64,000 bases of DNA from Paramacrobiotus metropolitanus. Lineage: Eukaryota > Tardigrada > Eutardigrada > Parachela > Macrobiotidae. Both the position numbers and the translations under genes were made by a program. The notes under the pieces are model-generated. The model saw nothing but the letters and a program-made list of their open reading frames with translations. It was not told the DNA's origin and ran no database searches. Location of the stretch: positions 248,001 through 312,000 of the forward strand of contig NW_026570240.1 in assembly GCF_019649055.1 (NCBI RefSeq), in the 5' to 3' direction. Shown here one piece after another: positions 13,851 through 31,435 of the stretch. Numbering within the stretch: the first letter of the stretch is position 1; the number at the start of each line of letters is the position of its first letter.

Positions 13851-14934
13851 ACTCCAGGAGAGGATAATTTAATTGGTTATTTCCTTTCCCTGCCTCCTCT
13901 CAAGCTGTGGCGAGTTGGTGCGATCGCGGATGAAGAAACTTGTGCGTTACCAGAGCAGTTTTGCATAAAATGTCGCGTACTACCACCAACAACCTCAATC
14001 TGAAATTAAAAAGCGTCTTGTTAACAGGTAAAACCAAAAACAGCTTAGTGATTCAGGTATGGGTGCATTTAGTAGTCTGTACTGTTAGTTTGTTAGCAAG
14101 GTAGTGGACAAGATAAAAGCTATAAACGATTGATACTGTTGCACTACTGTACATTGTAACGGAAGAACATTAAGAACAGCATCAATACTTGTACTTCTAT
14201 TCATCGAGGCACCGAATATTACTCCTTTCTCATTTCTGTACAGTGTCCAGCTACCAATAAACCACACAAATAAAAGTTGCTTAACATTATTCGTTGTCAC
14301 ATGATTATGGGCCTATGGCATTTGAGTAGACGACTACCATGAAGAACCGAGAAAGTTCATTCATGATCCTAAGATCCTTCGAAAAACCGTTCCTAACCAT
14401 AAGTGATAAGTTGGAGAACTTTCCTTCCGTCTTTTAGACCAGCAGATCAAAATGACAAGTACCTATCGAACTCGAAAGAAACTGTCACTCACAGACCATA
14501 TCACTCCATAGAGTGGTCCGATCGTCCGGGACTAGATGCGAAAAAGTAAAACAATCTGTTACAATAATTAAAATAGTAAAATCGGGGTTTTTCTACTAAA
14601 CTAGGCTTGTATTCCAATCTGGGAAAATTCTACGTAAATTGCAAATTTGCAATCGATTCTCGTAAAGGGTTTGTGTCGGCCACCCGAAGCGGTAACCGTT
14701 TTCGCATAATGGCTCACAATCCGGTTACATCCAGCAAGTACAGATATTTATGTGGTAACAATTGTTACTTACAATTACAATATAATAACTAAGCTTCGAG
14801 ATTTATTGTTTCAATTTGTCACAGTTATACGCCGTTCATATGGTAGTACTTTTATTGATAACAAAATCACGGCAAAGCTGCCAAGACGAACAACATCGGG
14901 CACTAATCATTCTCTAATTAAAAGCTAAAAAACG
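13851..14934. other. BRI3 upstream region and spacer
   Basis: The first 200 bp or so are GC-richer and probably hold the 5' UTR and promoter of BRI3, which is transcribed leftward. The rest is AT-rich spacer with short frames only. I see no gene here. Confidence 0.35.
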
Positions 14935-15502
14935 TCCTCGTTGTCTCTCGTATCATTAAATGTTCCGAGGACAGACACTGCACTTCCGCGTTGTATCTCA
15001 ATACTGATTCTCTGGCGCAAAAACTCTCCCGAACGTGGATTACCGCTACATTCGCAAATTAAATCTTCCTTGACAACTCCTTAAAAAAATTCTTTGTTAG
15101 CGGTCCAAAGGTTCCCGTAGTTTCAAAAGCCAGGGGTTGTATTATGTAACGATCCGCAAGTCCATCATACTTCCGTAACTTCTGATTCTCTCATACTTCC
15201 GCTGCGCTTCCTGGAACACTAGATGTATGGCCTATGTATACGTAGGTTTGGGCGAAAGTATCGGCAACAGTGACATCCCACACTAAAGGTTTCCCATTTC
15301 GCCAAGGAAAAGCAGTAACTCCGTCCGGCCTCTTGCCATCTCCTTTATCTAGTCCCGGTGGTTCAAGCGTCGACGGCACTCTGGCGGCTCTTTTTGTTGC
15401 TGCGTTCAACACGGCATGAGTACCGTGTCTTCCTTTTGCCATGGCCAGCTTACACACCAGACCGTGGTGGCCGAGACTGTCCACTGTGGCTCCGCAGCGA
15501 TA
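14935..15502 (-). pseudogene. Decayed retroelement nuclease-like module, copy 1
   Basis: Minus-strand remnant related in sequence to the module at 19660-20373. Reading leftward it keeps a Cys/His stretch (CGATVDSLGHHGLVC), then DGKRPDG, FPWRNGKPLVWDVTV and DTFA. An in-frame stop falls at about 15191. The match continues past it in shifted frames (QPLAFETTGTFGP, then RISIEIQRGSAVSVLGT) down to about 14940. The PDG...WDVTV pattern resembles a PD-(D/E)xK nuclease core. In many invertebrate genomes this module forms the C-terminal end of reverse-transcriptase proteins, but no RT lies next to it here. Stops and frameshifts make this a dead copy. No terminal inverted repeats were found around it. 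Confidence 0.7.
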
Positions 15503-16697
15503 TAATAACTAGTACTTAATACTTTAATTACTTATAACTACCCTAGGTACTTTAGTGTTTATTAAATATACATAGACTATTGTTTTGATTTTTCTAGCTC
15601 CATCCTTTTTTTGCAAGTAGCACAGCGCATTAATTTAGCCAAAATTTGCGAGGCCCAACGCTGCCGCGGTCAATTATTCTGCATGTCGCGGTACTCACGG
15701 TAAGGTGTCACAAAAGTAAGTTTTGGTTTTGCCAGGTTTGTATGATCATGAGTGCGACTGTACGAGTATGGCAGCAAGAGCAATGCTTACTTACTACAAT
15801 ATTTAATATTTACAATAGTATCTGGATCTATGTAAATGTACGGTAACTTTATTCAGTAAGCTTAAAAATACTGTGCCCTGCTGTTAGTACTTGTAGTTAA
15901 AGTTGTTTCACGATATCATAAAGGCAAAATTACTGCCGGGGTATGGTCATGAGCGGCACAAAGTACGACCTTATTTGTTATAAACTAGCGAAATTTCTGA
16001 GCGCGATGCAGAATTAATTATTTAGAGAGTATAGATATAATGATATAGATATATAGTATCGCAATGAGTAAATTGTGAACTGTGATGAGACACGAAGGCT
16101 GCAGTGAAATTCACACGTGCACTGTAACGAATAACATGTCGGACTTAAAATGAGAAGGCTTTGACAGTCTATCTGTAGTGACTTCCGGTGCGTAGTCCAG
16201 AGCGGAGGCGCAACCGGTAGAAAACTCTGAACAAAGTTTTCAAACAGTTGTGGACTAAATGCAGTAGTAATCACGGGGTTTAATGTTAATCTGTCATTAA
16301 TGATTGTAATATTGTTGTCTTGTGCTTTTTATGCAGTTCTGCGTACTTGAATTTTTTTCGAAAATATTGCACTTTAATTATAATATATTGTTAAGGGAGC
16401 AACGAAGAGCGGTGATGCCATTGCCCGGTGAGTCCTGACAATGGAAATGCTGTAGAAGTTCTCATGCTCGATTTGCTCGAACAGAATTGAGTTACAAATT
16501 TACAAGATCACGAAAAAGAAGAGAGTTGTAGGCAATTTCCTATCGTAACTGACTTGTGCTCTGTACTTTACTGCGTTATAACTTAATTAACTTTTGGGAA
16601 AGTATCGACCGATCAGTCCTAAACGCTGCAGTTTTACGAGAATCAAAAAGTGCTTTAATAAATACATTTAATGTATTTAATAAAATAAAGGCAAATA

Positions 16698-16744
16698 AAA
16701 ACGTCGAAATTTTTCAAAAAGTTTTTGAAAAATTTCGACGTTTT
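16698..16744. repeat. Perfect palindrome, 23-bp arms
   Basis: The arm AAAACGTCGAAATTTTTCAA... (16698-16720) is repeated exactly in inverted orientation at 16722-16744, with a single G between the arms. No flanking direct repeats were noticed. It lies in the spacer upstream of KLF6/7. Confidence 0.9.
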
Positions 16745-17599
16745 ATAATTCTTGTATTTAATAGGATTTGTTGTTTTTAAATGGGAATGGGTTGGTTAAA
16801 TGTTGGCTAGAGAAGGGATTCATAAATATACACCAAAGCTGAAAAGAAATAGTCTCTTTTACTAAAGGATTAGGATAGTCTTTATAATTAATTTAGCGTG
16901 ATTGATTCAGTTCATACGTACAGTGACGTACTTTATGTGTGCTGCTACAGTCCAGGGGTGCAAAAACTTATTTACAGATATGTATTTATTTAATTCACTA
17001 GTTACCCTACGTGTAAACAGTGCGTACATGTTGTACTGGTGACCTGCAGAGACAAACTCCAAAAAATACAGCCGTACTTTGCAACTGCTTTATGCGGTTA
17101 AGGGCACTTCTAGAAAAGAAATGCGATTAAACCCTTGAGAAAATTATACGAGGACTAGAGTAGTCTTTTTAACTTAGTACGCGGTGTGCACCACTGTCCG
17201 CTGCCCATGGCCAAAGTATGTAAGTACTGTAACAGAATAACGAGCACATCTTTAAGTCTTTAAAACTTGTAAATAATAAACTACAGCAGCGTGTCAGTGG
17301 AATAAACCTGTAAATAACAAACCAAAGTTGTGTATAAATTTTGTTAATTTCTTCCAGGATAGGAAAAAGGTGCTACTTATCGACCCGGTGCGGTTCTTAT
17401 TATGCTCCCAGTTTGCCACACAAGCATAAAAATATATAGAATGTGATGTTTTGATATCACGGCTAAATGGCAGACGTTGCAGAATTAAACGGTGTCCCAA
17501 AAAACAAACTTGTTTCCAAGTATCGTGTATTCGTACCGTACATATTTTTACGTGTGGTATTTCTATCAACGCTAACCTCTGTCTAAATACAAATCAGCT

Positions 17600-18648
17600 G
17601 TTTCTCTTTGCGTCCTCTTCTGGTCGATGCGAAAGTCTAGAATCGTGTTCCCACGTTGATTCCATTGTGAGAATGTCATACGTGGTTTTGGTTGGGCGGG
17701 CAAATACGCAATCGGCAAGCCCCATTGGTTTAAATGCATTGCACTATGACGTCCTATCGTCTATAAACAGCACAGACAGATTTTCAGTCATACAGCACTT
17801 GAATACTCCTATCGATTTTTTCCGCTGTCGGTCTGTCTGCCAGTCTGACTCCGTTCCATGTTTTACATAACAGTCGCTCATTCAACAAACTCAACCAGCT
17901 TTTTATAGTAAAGTCTAAAGATCTGCCATTCGATGCATCTGCGCGAAGCTTTTTTCAGTTCAGGCCGTCCCTCGATTTCGCAGCTTCGCTTATGGATAGT
18001 TAGTAGCTTTGCCAGCCATAATTTTATTATATTTTACCGATTGCGCCACCATTGTAGTGTACTTGCATTAATTAAAATAAGCTTGCTAGTTTGTGTTTGC
18101 TCTTCGTACTTTTTGCATTTTACTGAAACTGCGGCACCGCTTACTACATACTTACCTGCCTACCATCTGAGTCTCCCCAGTAACCGGCCTTGTTATCGGT
18201 TTCATCTGATTGGTATGTGGTGTTTACAATCACACTGCCAATGAGCGATAAAATTCCCAGAGTGAACTGACTCTGTATGTATTGAGGATCAGCAATAATT
18301 ATTCAAAATAATTGATTTGATTCTGGATTTATCATTCAAGTCTTTTTTTCTTCGGTCTTTCGAAACGTCCAGTCAGTAATATCGCTGCTGTATTTTTAGT
18401 TAGATTTAGTTGTCATCCATCAGACAAAAACTGTAGCCGTGCAGTTTGGATTATCAGTCTCCTTTCGTGTGGCTCGCATCAATCAGGCTGGTTCTCAGCT
18501 GGTCGATTGAGTTTTTCCTCTTACAATTAGATTTGAAACTGCCTATCGATCCTTCTGCGACCCCGGCTTGTATTAGATCCCGATTACAAGTACCATATTA
18601 TTTGGAGCGAAATTATTCAACGATACGGCAGAGCGGTAGCTTTTGGTT
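17600..18648 (+). promoter_or_regulatory. Likely promoter and 5' UTR region of KLF6/7
   Basis: About 1 kb of more GC-rich, lower-TA sequence immediately before the first KLF6/7 coding exon. Visible consensus words include a GGGCGGG Sp/KLF-type box at 17694-17700, an ATTGG (inverted CCAAT) at 17724-17728 and a CRE-like TGACGTC at 17747-17753. These short words can occur by chance. Their clustering ahead of the ATG is the only support, and the transcription start is unknown. Confidence 0.3.
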
Positions 18649-24188
<5,540 letters not shown>

Positions 24189-26119
24189 TAGGCCAACCAG
24201 ATAGTCGAGTAATATCAGGAAGTGATACCTGTCGAAAGAGGATAATGGTGCGATGAACACTGTTGATGACGGTATCTTGTTGGACTGGAGCGGTATTAAT
24301 TCTACCTATCCCAAATATATGCAGAATCCGGTGGTGCTTGCGGTGCCGTTGTGTTGTTTTCCGTCGTGTTTTGCTTCTGGTCCGCGCTGGACTGTTTGGA
24401 GTGCTCGTGGTGAATTATGGTCCCAGCTAGCAAACAAATTATACTGCCTGACAAAAGTATAATTTCGTGCCCATCACACCTTATAAAGCCAAAGTTTAGA
24501 AAACCTAAATCCAAAAACGCACCCAAAAGATTTACCGTTGCAAAGTTTATTTGTGAATTGAATTTTTGGTAACTGTACGTTAATGATTGTCTCTTGTTCT
24601 TTGTAGCGGTATTGTTTGGTTTTGTTTCCTCTCATCTGACATATTGGCCTTTGTATATTTATTTTCGTTTGTTGTGGTATGACGATGGATTTGATTTTTG
24701 TGTGACTACTTAATTTATCATGGATGGGTCGTGCGTGCATTTGTTGTGATGTGATCGTCTTCGTGGGATTGTTGATTATGTATCAGCACTGTTGTCAATG
24801 GAAAAGTGGTCTCGTTGAAAGTATCGGCACATAATCCCGGTGAAGGTTTTGTTGTTGCGTTGTAAAATGACTGCGATTGAGAGTTTACAAAATTAAGTGA
24901 ACGTGTGCTGTGTGTACCTGCAATAAATGATGCAGCTGGTTGGCTTTCACGAATGGAGTACCTAATGTGGTTTATTTATTGGTGTAAGTGTACACTGTTG
25001 TTGCGAATACACAATAAAGGTTTCGTGTGCCAATGTGATCATGCAATAAATTCAAATGGTAATGCCATTACGCAGCGGATTATTAATTGCGGTCCCGTGC
25101 CTAAGCTAAGTACTATTTGGAAACAACGACATCTGAGAATTCGAGGTGTAGAACGTGGTAGAAAAAAATCATGATAACTCATGATGAAATAGACGAATAC
25201 CATAAGCATATACAATAACAGTTTACAAAGTGTAAATCTAATCAGATTCTTGGTTCACACTTGCCTGCAGTAGAAGTACCAATCACGTGGAAATTGAACG
25301 TTTCAGCTGATTATTGGGATCTCGCCTTAGTTACCTAGCATATTAAGTTAAAGTTACGTAGTATATTAAGTTAAAGTTGGTAAGACAACGACCAATTTTG
25401 TATCAAGCCTTCACGTTGAATTAAAAAGAACTATTTGTAGAGAAAAAACAATGCTACAAGATCACACCGATTGTTGTTTACTGTTGTAAAGCGAAGGCGG
25501 CGGACACTGGATACTTCATACAAATCTAATTGTGGTATCGTAGGTACAGTACATTCTTCACACTTGGCTAGCTCACAGATCAGCAAGAGCTTCTTATTAA
25601 TCGTAAGTGCAAAGGTCACTACCCTAGAGGCGGGAAAGTTGTAAACCAACCTCCTATCGATGGCTTTTGTCGGCTGCCTTACAAATACTTTTGTCGCGAG
25701 TCAAAATGCCATATTTTGGTACAGTGAGTTATAGCAGCTATCCAGATAAGACCTTTCCATTTTTTTTATATTACAGCATTGCCATTGCTCTATGAGTACG
25801 AGATGAATGAATGAATATTCCCTCATTAATTCCTCTCGTACTCCTAGAGCAACCGCTTAATGATTACAATTTACGGCTATTGTACATGTGTATGGATACG
25901 GTAGAAGTATAGATATCAGGTAGTTTTTTCATAATTACTTTACATGTACAGATCTAGAGTTTACACATCTTCAGGCGTAACAACAAAAAATCTAGCAATG
26001 ATCAGAAGAAAAAAACGTTCTTAACAGTACCAATTACAGAAGCAGAATTACCACGTTGAATTGCTAAAGAAACATGGATTTTCGTTTGAAATACTCAAGG
26101 CTACGAATCTCGCAGGTAT
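24189..26119. other. KLF6/7 3' UTR and spacer
   Basis: T-rich sequence downstream of the KLF6/7 stop, with AATAAA words at about 24922 and 25011 that could serve as poly(A) signals. One imperfect hairpin lies at 25785-25853 (separate entry). No other exon was recognised. Confidence 0.4.
25785..25853. repeat. Imperfect 30-bp hairpin
   Basis: ATTGCTCTATGAGTACGAGA and the following bases pair with a downstream copy ending CTCGTACTCCTAGAGCAAC, with about three mismatches over 30 bp and a loop below 10 nt. The length (about 69 nt) is like a small pre-miRNA, but the loop is short and nothing else supports a microRNA. Confidence 0.6.
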
Positions 26120-26490
26120 GTAGCCGGAATCCTCTTTCCGATTTCCTTAACAATCCTCTTTCGCTGATGTACCCCAACTACCGAATATTTTAACCAAAAG
26201 AAGAAAACTCGTATCGTCCTGACAGTAAGCTGTACTTCCTTGTTTTATCGGCTTTCGCCTGGTCAGCTGTCGCTTGGACTTCTACACTGGTTCGATCCAA
26301 ATAATAACGGGCGATAGTGTCAACGCAGGCTGCGTCCCATGCCAAACAGGGTCTCCTTGCCCATGAAAAGGTGATGATTCCGTCGGGGCTTGTTCCGTTT
26401 CCGTGGTGCATGCCTCTGGGCTCCGTTCGATCCCGGGGATGCCTGCGGAACCCAGTGCCCGACGCAAAATGTCAATAATTCAGTCGTTTC
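26120..26490 (-). pseudogene. Decayed retroelement nuclease-like module, copy 3
   Basis: Minus-strand remnant of the same module as at 14935-15502 and 19660-20373. Reading leftward, RRALGSAGIPG is followed after a frame change by GTSPDGIITFSWARRPCLAWD, ACVDTIA and a degraded tail with stops (an echo of KEIGKRI near 26150). The KRPDG lysine/arginine segment and the WDVTV strand are altered. It is the most decayed of the three. No terminal repeats were found. Confidence 0.6.
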
Positions 26491-27240
26491 TAGGCGGTCT
26501 TAAGCCCCGCTGAAAATCTGTAGCTCAGGTTGTGCTTACTTAATCATGTTGTTGTACTTACTGTTAAGTTTTACCGTAACTTTTGTCCCGATTACAATTA
26601 CAATGTCATAACCTTTACAACTCAATTACAAGTGCGTTCTCTTATACCGACAAACAGGCATTTAGCGATCCACCGTAGAGGGTTGCACATTCAACAATTC
26701 AGAATACAGCAGCCGCCCGCTATCCAGTCTAGTGAGTCTACAGCTACTCGTAAATGTAATACATACAAGTCAGTTATTAATCCCGTATTCATCGTCAGGT
26801 ACCCTGGTCCCTGCCCGTGGTACCGTACTTCAGTATTTAATTGTTTGATTGCGCGCATTGTCTATTTTCTTATTTTTTTTAGACTTGTGTTTTTTTAGAC
26901 TCCAGTCTCCGGACTCCAGAGTATAGTGAAAGCCTGAAAGGGCTATTTTAGTACGTGTATTTAGATGCCAATATATCGTGAAAGTACCATTTTTTCGTAT
27001 TCAAGTACCGTATTTCCGTTTGGTGCTAGTTGGATACAGGACTGTGAACGCGTCCGTGCGTTCCATAGATTTTCATGGTCGATTTTCATTTCGGTTCCAA
27101 CACTTCGCAGTTCGGAATTTCAACCGGAATTCGCTAGCATTGCACAATTGTACCTTTACAACTTGCGGTATTAATTAATGTAACAATAAGAGTTGTAAGA
27201 CAGTAGTCCACGTAGTACTTCAAACGGCTGAAAATTTACT
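26491..27240. other. Spacer and probable RNASEH2C promoter
   Basis: No exon was recognised. The last 300 bp before the RNASEH2C ATG are less TA-rich and probably hold its promoter and 5' UTR. No specific site could be defended. Confidence 0.3.
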
Positions 27241-28171
27241 ATGGAATTGGAGTTCGTTGTGGAAGACTCATCCCCATCAAAACTGGATATGTCTAAATGT
27301 GTCCATTTCATGCCTTGTGGAATTGCACACAACGGACCTGCTGATGTCTCGCATTATTTTGTTACAACTGTGCGCGGGAATCCGCCAACCACCGAGGGCT
27401 CTGAAAGTAAGAAAGTTCTGAGCTGTGGTTTGTTTGACAATTTGACAATGGTAGCGCATACAGATTGGAGTACAGGACAGTATGAGTATCGACGATACAT
27501 AAATGACTGCAATCAGCAATCAGGCCTATTTTAAAGCCCCCCCTCCTCGGAAAGGAAAATTGTTGGAAAAAGTTTAATCTATTAAACTACGGGCACGCTG
27601 CCCGCTGGATTCCCAATTGGCGCGTGGTGCATGCACTATGCAGTATTATTAAACTACTCATTCTTTTTTTGCTGTTATACGACTGCTCACTAGAATTAGT
27701 ACTACTAGTACTGTATCCGTCTATCATCAGTGTCAATCCAATAGTTTAAAAGTGATCGAACTAGCTGTAAGCCCCAAAACAAATAGAATATTTGTTTCCC
27801 TTTGGGCAGGTGTGGAAAAATGCATCTCGAAGACAACTGACGGTATCAAACAAACCGTCCACTTGACCAGCTCCTTTCGCGGGAGACCACTTAATGGGTG
27901 CGAGATGCAGGTTCCTACTGGTTACAAAGGCGCAGTCATAGAGGAGTTCGACTCAGCCAACGCTTACTGCCCCGCTGTTGCCCAATCGCTGCGCCCTGCT
28001 GAGGCGGCGGCGAAGGAAGCTAACTGCAAATGGAAAGTGGTTGGCGATTTCCGCACCTTGACTTACTGGAACTGGGACAGAGCAGCGAATGATAAAGACA
28101 GTGTGCAAGCATTGTTTCAATGGATCCGTATCGCAAATGATGTAAGTCCAGCAGGAATAACTTTAAGCTGA
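27241..28171 (+). CDS. RNASEH2C: Ribonuclease H2 subunit C
   Basis: Two exons: 27241-27406 and 27810-28171, joined GAAA|GTAAGA to GGGCAG|GT, phase 1, giving 175 aa (human 164). Residues about 20-40 (VHFMPCGIAHNGPADVSHYF) match the conserved HLLPC...GPA..YF segment. Residues about 70-90 (SSFRGRPLNGCEMQVPTGYK) match the conserved SFRGR.L.G....P.G segment. The C-terminal part has the aromatic LTYWNWD strand that corresponds to FTLWG.E in vertebrates. In the heterotrimer, subunit C packs with subunit B and supports the catalytic subunit A, which removes ribonucleotides from DNA. A strong donor-like GTAAGT at 28142 lies just before the stop, so a further exon cannot be excluded. AATAAA occurs at 28180 and 28198. 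The gene converges with NAT9. Confidence 0.85.
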
Positions 28172-28591
28172 AAAACACTAATAAACGTTTCTTGAGGAAT
28201 AAAATTAAAAATATACAGTACAGTGGCTACCGCTACTATACTGGTGACCAATCAATGGACCATTTACCAGCACAACAGTACAGGACATACCGACAGACTC
28301 AGTAACGTAAGCGTGTACTGTATATGTACACCATATTAATCAACAAATTTATTATGAAAACTCTGCAAGAAATCAATCAACAAGACTTTTCCATTTACTC
28401 TAATTTGGATCTTGTTGTTCCGAGTTTAGATGCGGAACTCTGCGCGAAATGACATGGAAAGTGTGGACTGTTCCGGGGATTCGGACACCGAAAGTTGACC
28501 ATAAAGATAGCGGCGGTGGACCAACTACCCATTTTTCAGTACCATGTTTTTCGTAACAGTTTGTAGCTTGCTTGCTGTGATGGAGGTTTTG
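28172..28591. other. Tail-to-tail spacer between RNASEH2C and NAT9
   Basis: 420 bp between two stop codons on opposite strands. Plus-strand AATAAA sites at 28180 and 28198 and a minus-strand AATAAA (TTTATT at 28348-28353) suggest that the two transcripts end close together, possibly with little overlap. Confidence 0.5.
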
Positions 28592-30364
28592 CTATTGCTC
28601 CACAACGCGTAAATCCTTAGAGTGTTTGACTAAAGTCTCGACATGGTAATCGAGCTGATCTGTTAAATCCCGTATCTTAGTCTTTGACTCTTTATTGATG
28701 TCGAACCGCAGTGAGATCTCGCCAAAAACGTCGCTTGTGTGCTCCTGTCATGAACAAAATAGTATAAATGTTTCAAGATCGAGAAGAATAGCCCGGGTAT
28801 AAGCCGTATAAATAATGCATGCCCACAATGACAAAGCCGATGCTGTTGAACAGTTTCAGGCTGGGCGCGTTGTCCTGAGATATATTCGCCTAGAAAAAAA
28901 AATTTATTTACTAAAACGCTCTGTAGACTGTAATGTCGTCGCCGCCCTTTTTAATTGGACAACCAAACTGCTGCAATAAATAATACGATAATGTAATATT
29001 TACTATTAACCCGTTGACCAATAATCTGATAATAATAAAATCTAATCACAGCCAAAACAGGCTAAATTCAGTAAATAGCTAACCAAAGTCTTCGAATATA
29101 CGTATGTAACTGTGCACAGAGTCACAGACACATTAAGTACTTTTTTAGTAGTCTTTTACATAATCAGACATCGAACGATGTTCGCCGGCTCAAATTGTTT
29201 TACCTCAATACTGGAAACCTTCATGGAATCTATGGCAAACCTCATGATAGACAGCAGCGCTTGCCTACCGAGTTTCCGACCTCGGTAATCAGGATCTACC
29301 AAAATCACTAATGCCTTTCATGAACCAACAAAATTTACTACAGAAACACTTTTCATTAACAACGAGACATATTACTGCTATAAAGCAGCGCAAACACCTG
29401 TCAGACAAGTAACCTTGAAGGCTTCATAACGCACATAAATTTGAACTATTTGTGGGAAAATGTGATAACGGTGATAAAGTCATTCCTTACCATAAAGTCA
29501 AATACCTGCTATCATCAACATCACCTCAGCTCGAGCCTCTTCATTAGCAACTTCGCCAGGAAAAAACGATTCGGCATCAAAGTTGCGCTTAGTAACCAAA
29601 TTCACGTCACCAATCATGGAGGCCACATCGTTTTCCTTAGTCTGGAATGTAGCGCGATCGAGAAGGATGAACATTATTCCTGAAAAGAAGATGAAATAAA
29701 CAGTTCCTTATTATGTAAAACTGCAAATCGGTTCCAAAATCCCATTGCATGCAGCTGAATAATTCCATGTGTTACGATAGAGAAACTGTGACAACAGTGT
29801 CATAAACTAAATGGCAGAATGCAGGAAAACTGTGAGGAGAATTTTCATTAACTGAAAGCTAACAGTAACAAATAGCGAAATCACTTTCTGGGTCGCTCGC
29901 CCATAACGCCTGCGCTTTCGTCGCTTCCGCCAAATTCAGGGACTCTGTGGATGTCATTTTCCGCAGATACGGGTCCGCAAACCATTCGCTGTACCTTTAA
30001 CAGCAGCATAGGGATTGTAGTTAAAGTGTTTAATTACCTAGGATGCTTACAGTTAGGCAGTGCTGGCACTGGCAGGGTCATGCTAGCTAAGTTAAGCGCA
30101 GAATGCTAGCGCAGTAGCACATGGCGACTTATTACTTATAACCATAATAGTCCATATACGATAACTTGTACTACACGTAACTTACGAAGCCACTCAATAT
30201 ACAGTCCACATAATAAGTTACAAAATTTACGAAACGATAAAAATTAATACTGTAATACTTAATAGGGCTCTCTACTTTGCAATCATATGTTCTCCAAACG
30301 GAACAAAAAGCAAATCGCTTGTGCGTAGTGAAGTCACAGCAGGTTCAGGGCCAGCTTTCTCCAT
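28592..30364 (-). CDS. NAT9: N-acetyltransferase 9
   Basis: Six exons: 30364-30276, 29994-29885, 29679-29506, 29295-29204, 28889-28827 and 28744-28592 (stop TAG). All junctions are GT-AG with matching phases, giving 226 aa (human 207). The GNAT fold runs in order: TSDLLFVPFGEHMI (strand 1), YSEWFADPYLRKMTSTESL, IMFILLDR, MIGDVNLV, AEVMLMIADPDYRGRKLG with the acetyl-CoA-binding R-G-x-x-L-G loop, then QDNAPSLKLFNSIGF, which is the N-x-x-S-x-x-L-(Y/F) motif typical of the family. NAT9 is cytoplasmic and has been linked to microtubule stability. Substrate specificity cannot be read from the sequence. The penultimate donor (ATT|GTGGGC) was chosen because it restores the conserved ...GF-xxx-SDVFGEISLRF continuation. 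Confidence 0.92.
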
Positions 30365-30945
30365 TTCGATTCCCCGGTTCAGAGTGTTTGAAATCGTAAA
30401 CTATTTATTATCACTGTTCAGCAGGAACATAAACATGCAAAACGTTCGGAAGTCCGAATTGTGATAAACAAAACAATAAACATAACCGAAAAAAAACATA
30501 AAATAAATATTTCCAGGTTCGAGGAGGCGCTAACTGGTAAACATACGTAATAATATACTGTAATTGTACAAAGTATCTGAAAGACAAAAACACTGGCGAG
30601 AAACTGACAAAAACAATACGGGAATGTTATATATTTTTATGACATCCTGGTGATAACCATGCCCGTGCAACACGGGCAACCACCCAGGTTCGGCGTTGCT
30701 TATAAACACATACGACAACGACCAAGCGTACTAGCGTAGTATGTACTTCACCTATAGCCGGTATGAGATATTATGGTTATTGGTTCCCTGGTCAGCCGCC
30801 GAACCGAAAATTATAATGTTAAACTGTAAAAGAAAGAGTACTTTGTTGAAACGACCTTTTAGGCCAGAATATATCGAAGCATTTCCTAATTTTTCCGACT
30901 TCTGTCGTACATGATAATTTTACAGCGGAAAACGTAGTACATTTA
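30365..30945. other. NAT9 upstream region
   Basis: About 580 bp between the NAT9 ATG and a MITE. It presumably contains the NAT9 promoter. No exon or specific site was recognised. Confidence 0.3.
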
Positions 30946-31432
30946 GGGCAGTGTGCGCTAAGCTCCAAAACCGATTAAGAAACCGATCCGATTAATGCTT
31001 TTTCATCCTGACTCAAGCGACCGCACCTCCCGAATGCGTCTATTGGACAATCCGAAACACTTCCGGTTGCACAAAATCTTAATCGCAACCGGTTGAGCAA
31101 AAGCGATTAAGAAATTTTCGGAATTTTCTTAATCGGTAAAAGTCTTAATCGGTTAGCGGTTATTCTGGGGTTGTTTCGCTAGCAGTTACGATGTCTGACA
31201 GCCTAACTAGGGATACTGATCCGGGGTGCTTTTTGGGGGTCCATATTGCCGAATTTTCTATTTGACTCCTTGAAATTTTCGTATCGCTTAATTTTTTAAT
31301 CGGTTTTGCGCACCTGTGGTGTTAAATCGATTAATAAACCGATTAAAAACCCGAGCGATTAAGAAATTTTCTGGAGAAAATGTCTTAATCGGATTCGTAA
31401 TCGCTACCGAAGATGCTTAGCGCAAACTGCCC
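30946..31432. mobile_element. PIF/Harbinger-like MITE, 487 bp, TTA target duplication
   Basis: Terminal inverted repeats GGGCAGTGTGCGCTAAGC (left) and GGGCAGTTTGCGCTAAGC (right, read on the minus strand) differ at one of 18 positions. TTA flanks both ends (30943-30945 and 31433-31435), the 3-bp duplication typical of PIF/Harbinger elements. There is no coding frame. The inside is built from many copies of CGATTAAG or its complement CTTAATCG, including an exact 18-bp direct repeat (AGCGATTAAGAAATTTTC at about 31102 and 31352) and an internal hairpin. Assignment to Harbinger rests on the TSD and end sequence only. Confidence 0.8.
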
Positions 31433-31435
31433 TTA

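Larger units (their letters stand above)
15503..18648. other. Spacer and upstream region of KLF6/7
   Basis: No exon was recognised apart from the promoter-like block described separately. An exact 23-bp inverted repeat with a one-base spacer lies at 16698-16744 (separate entry). The remainder is AT-rich, with short shadow frames on both strands. Confidence 0.4.

Noticed and set aside
24253-24462. 69-codon plus-strand frame after KLF6/7
   Set aside because: It lies in the probable 3' UTR, with no splice sites or recognisable domain.
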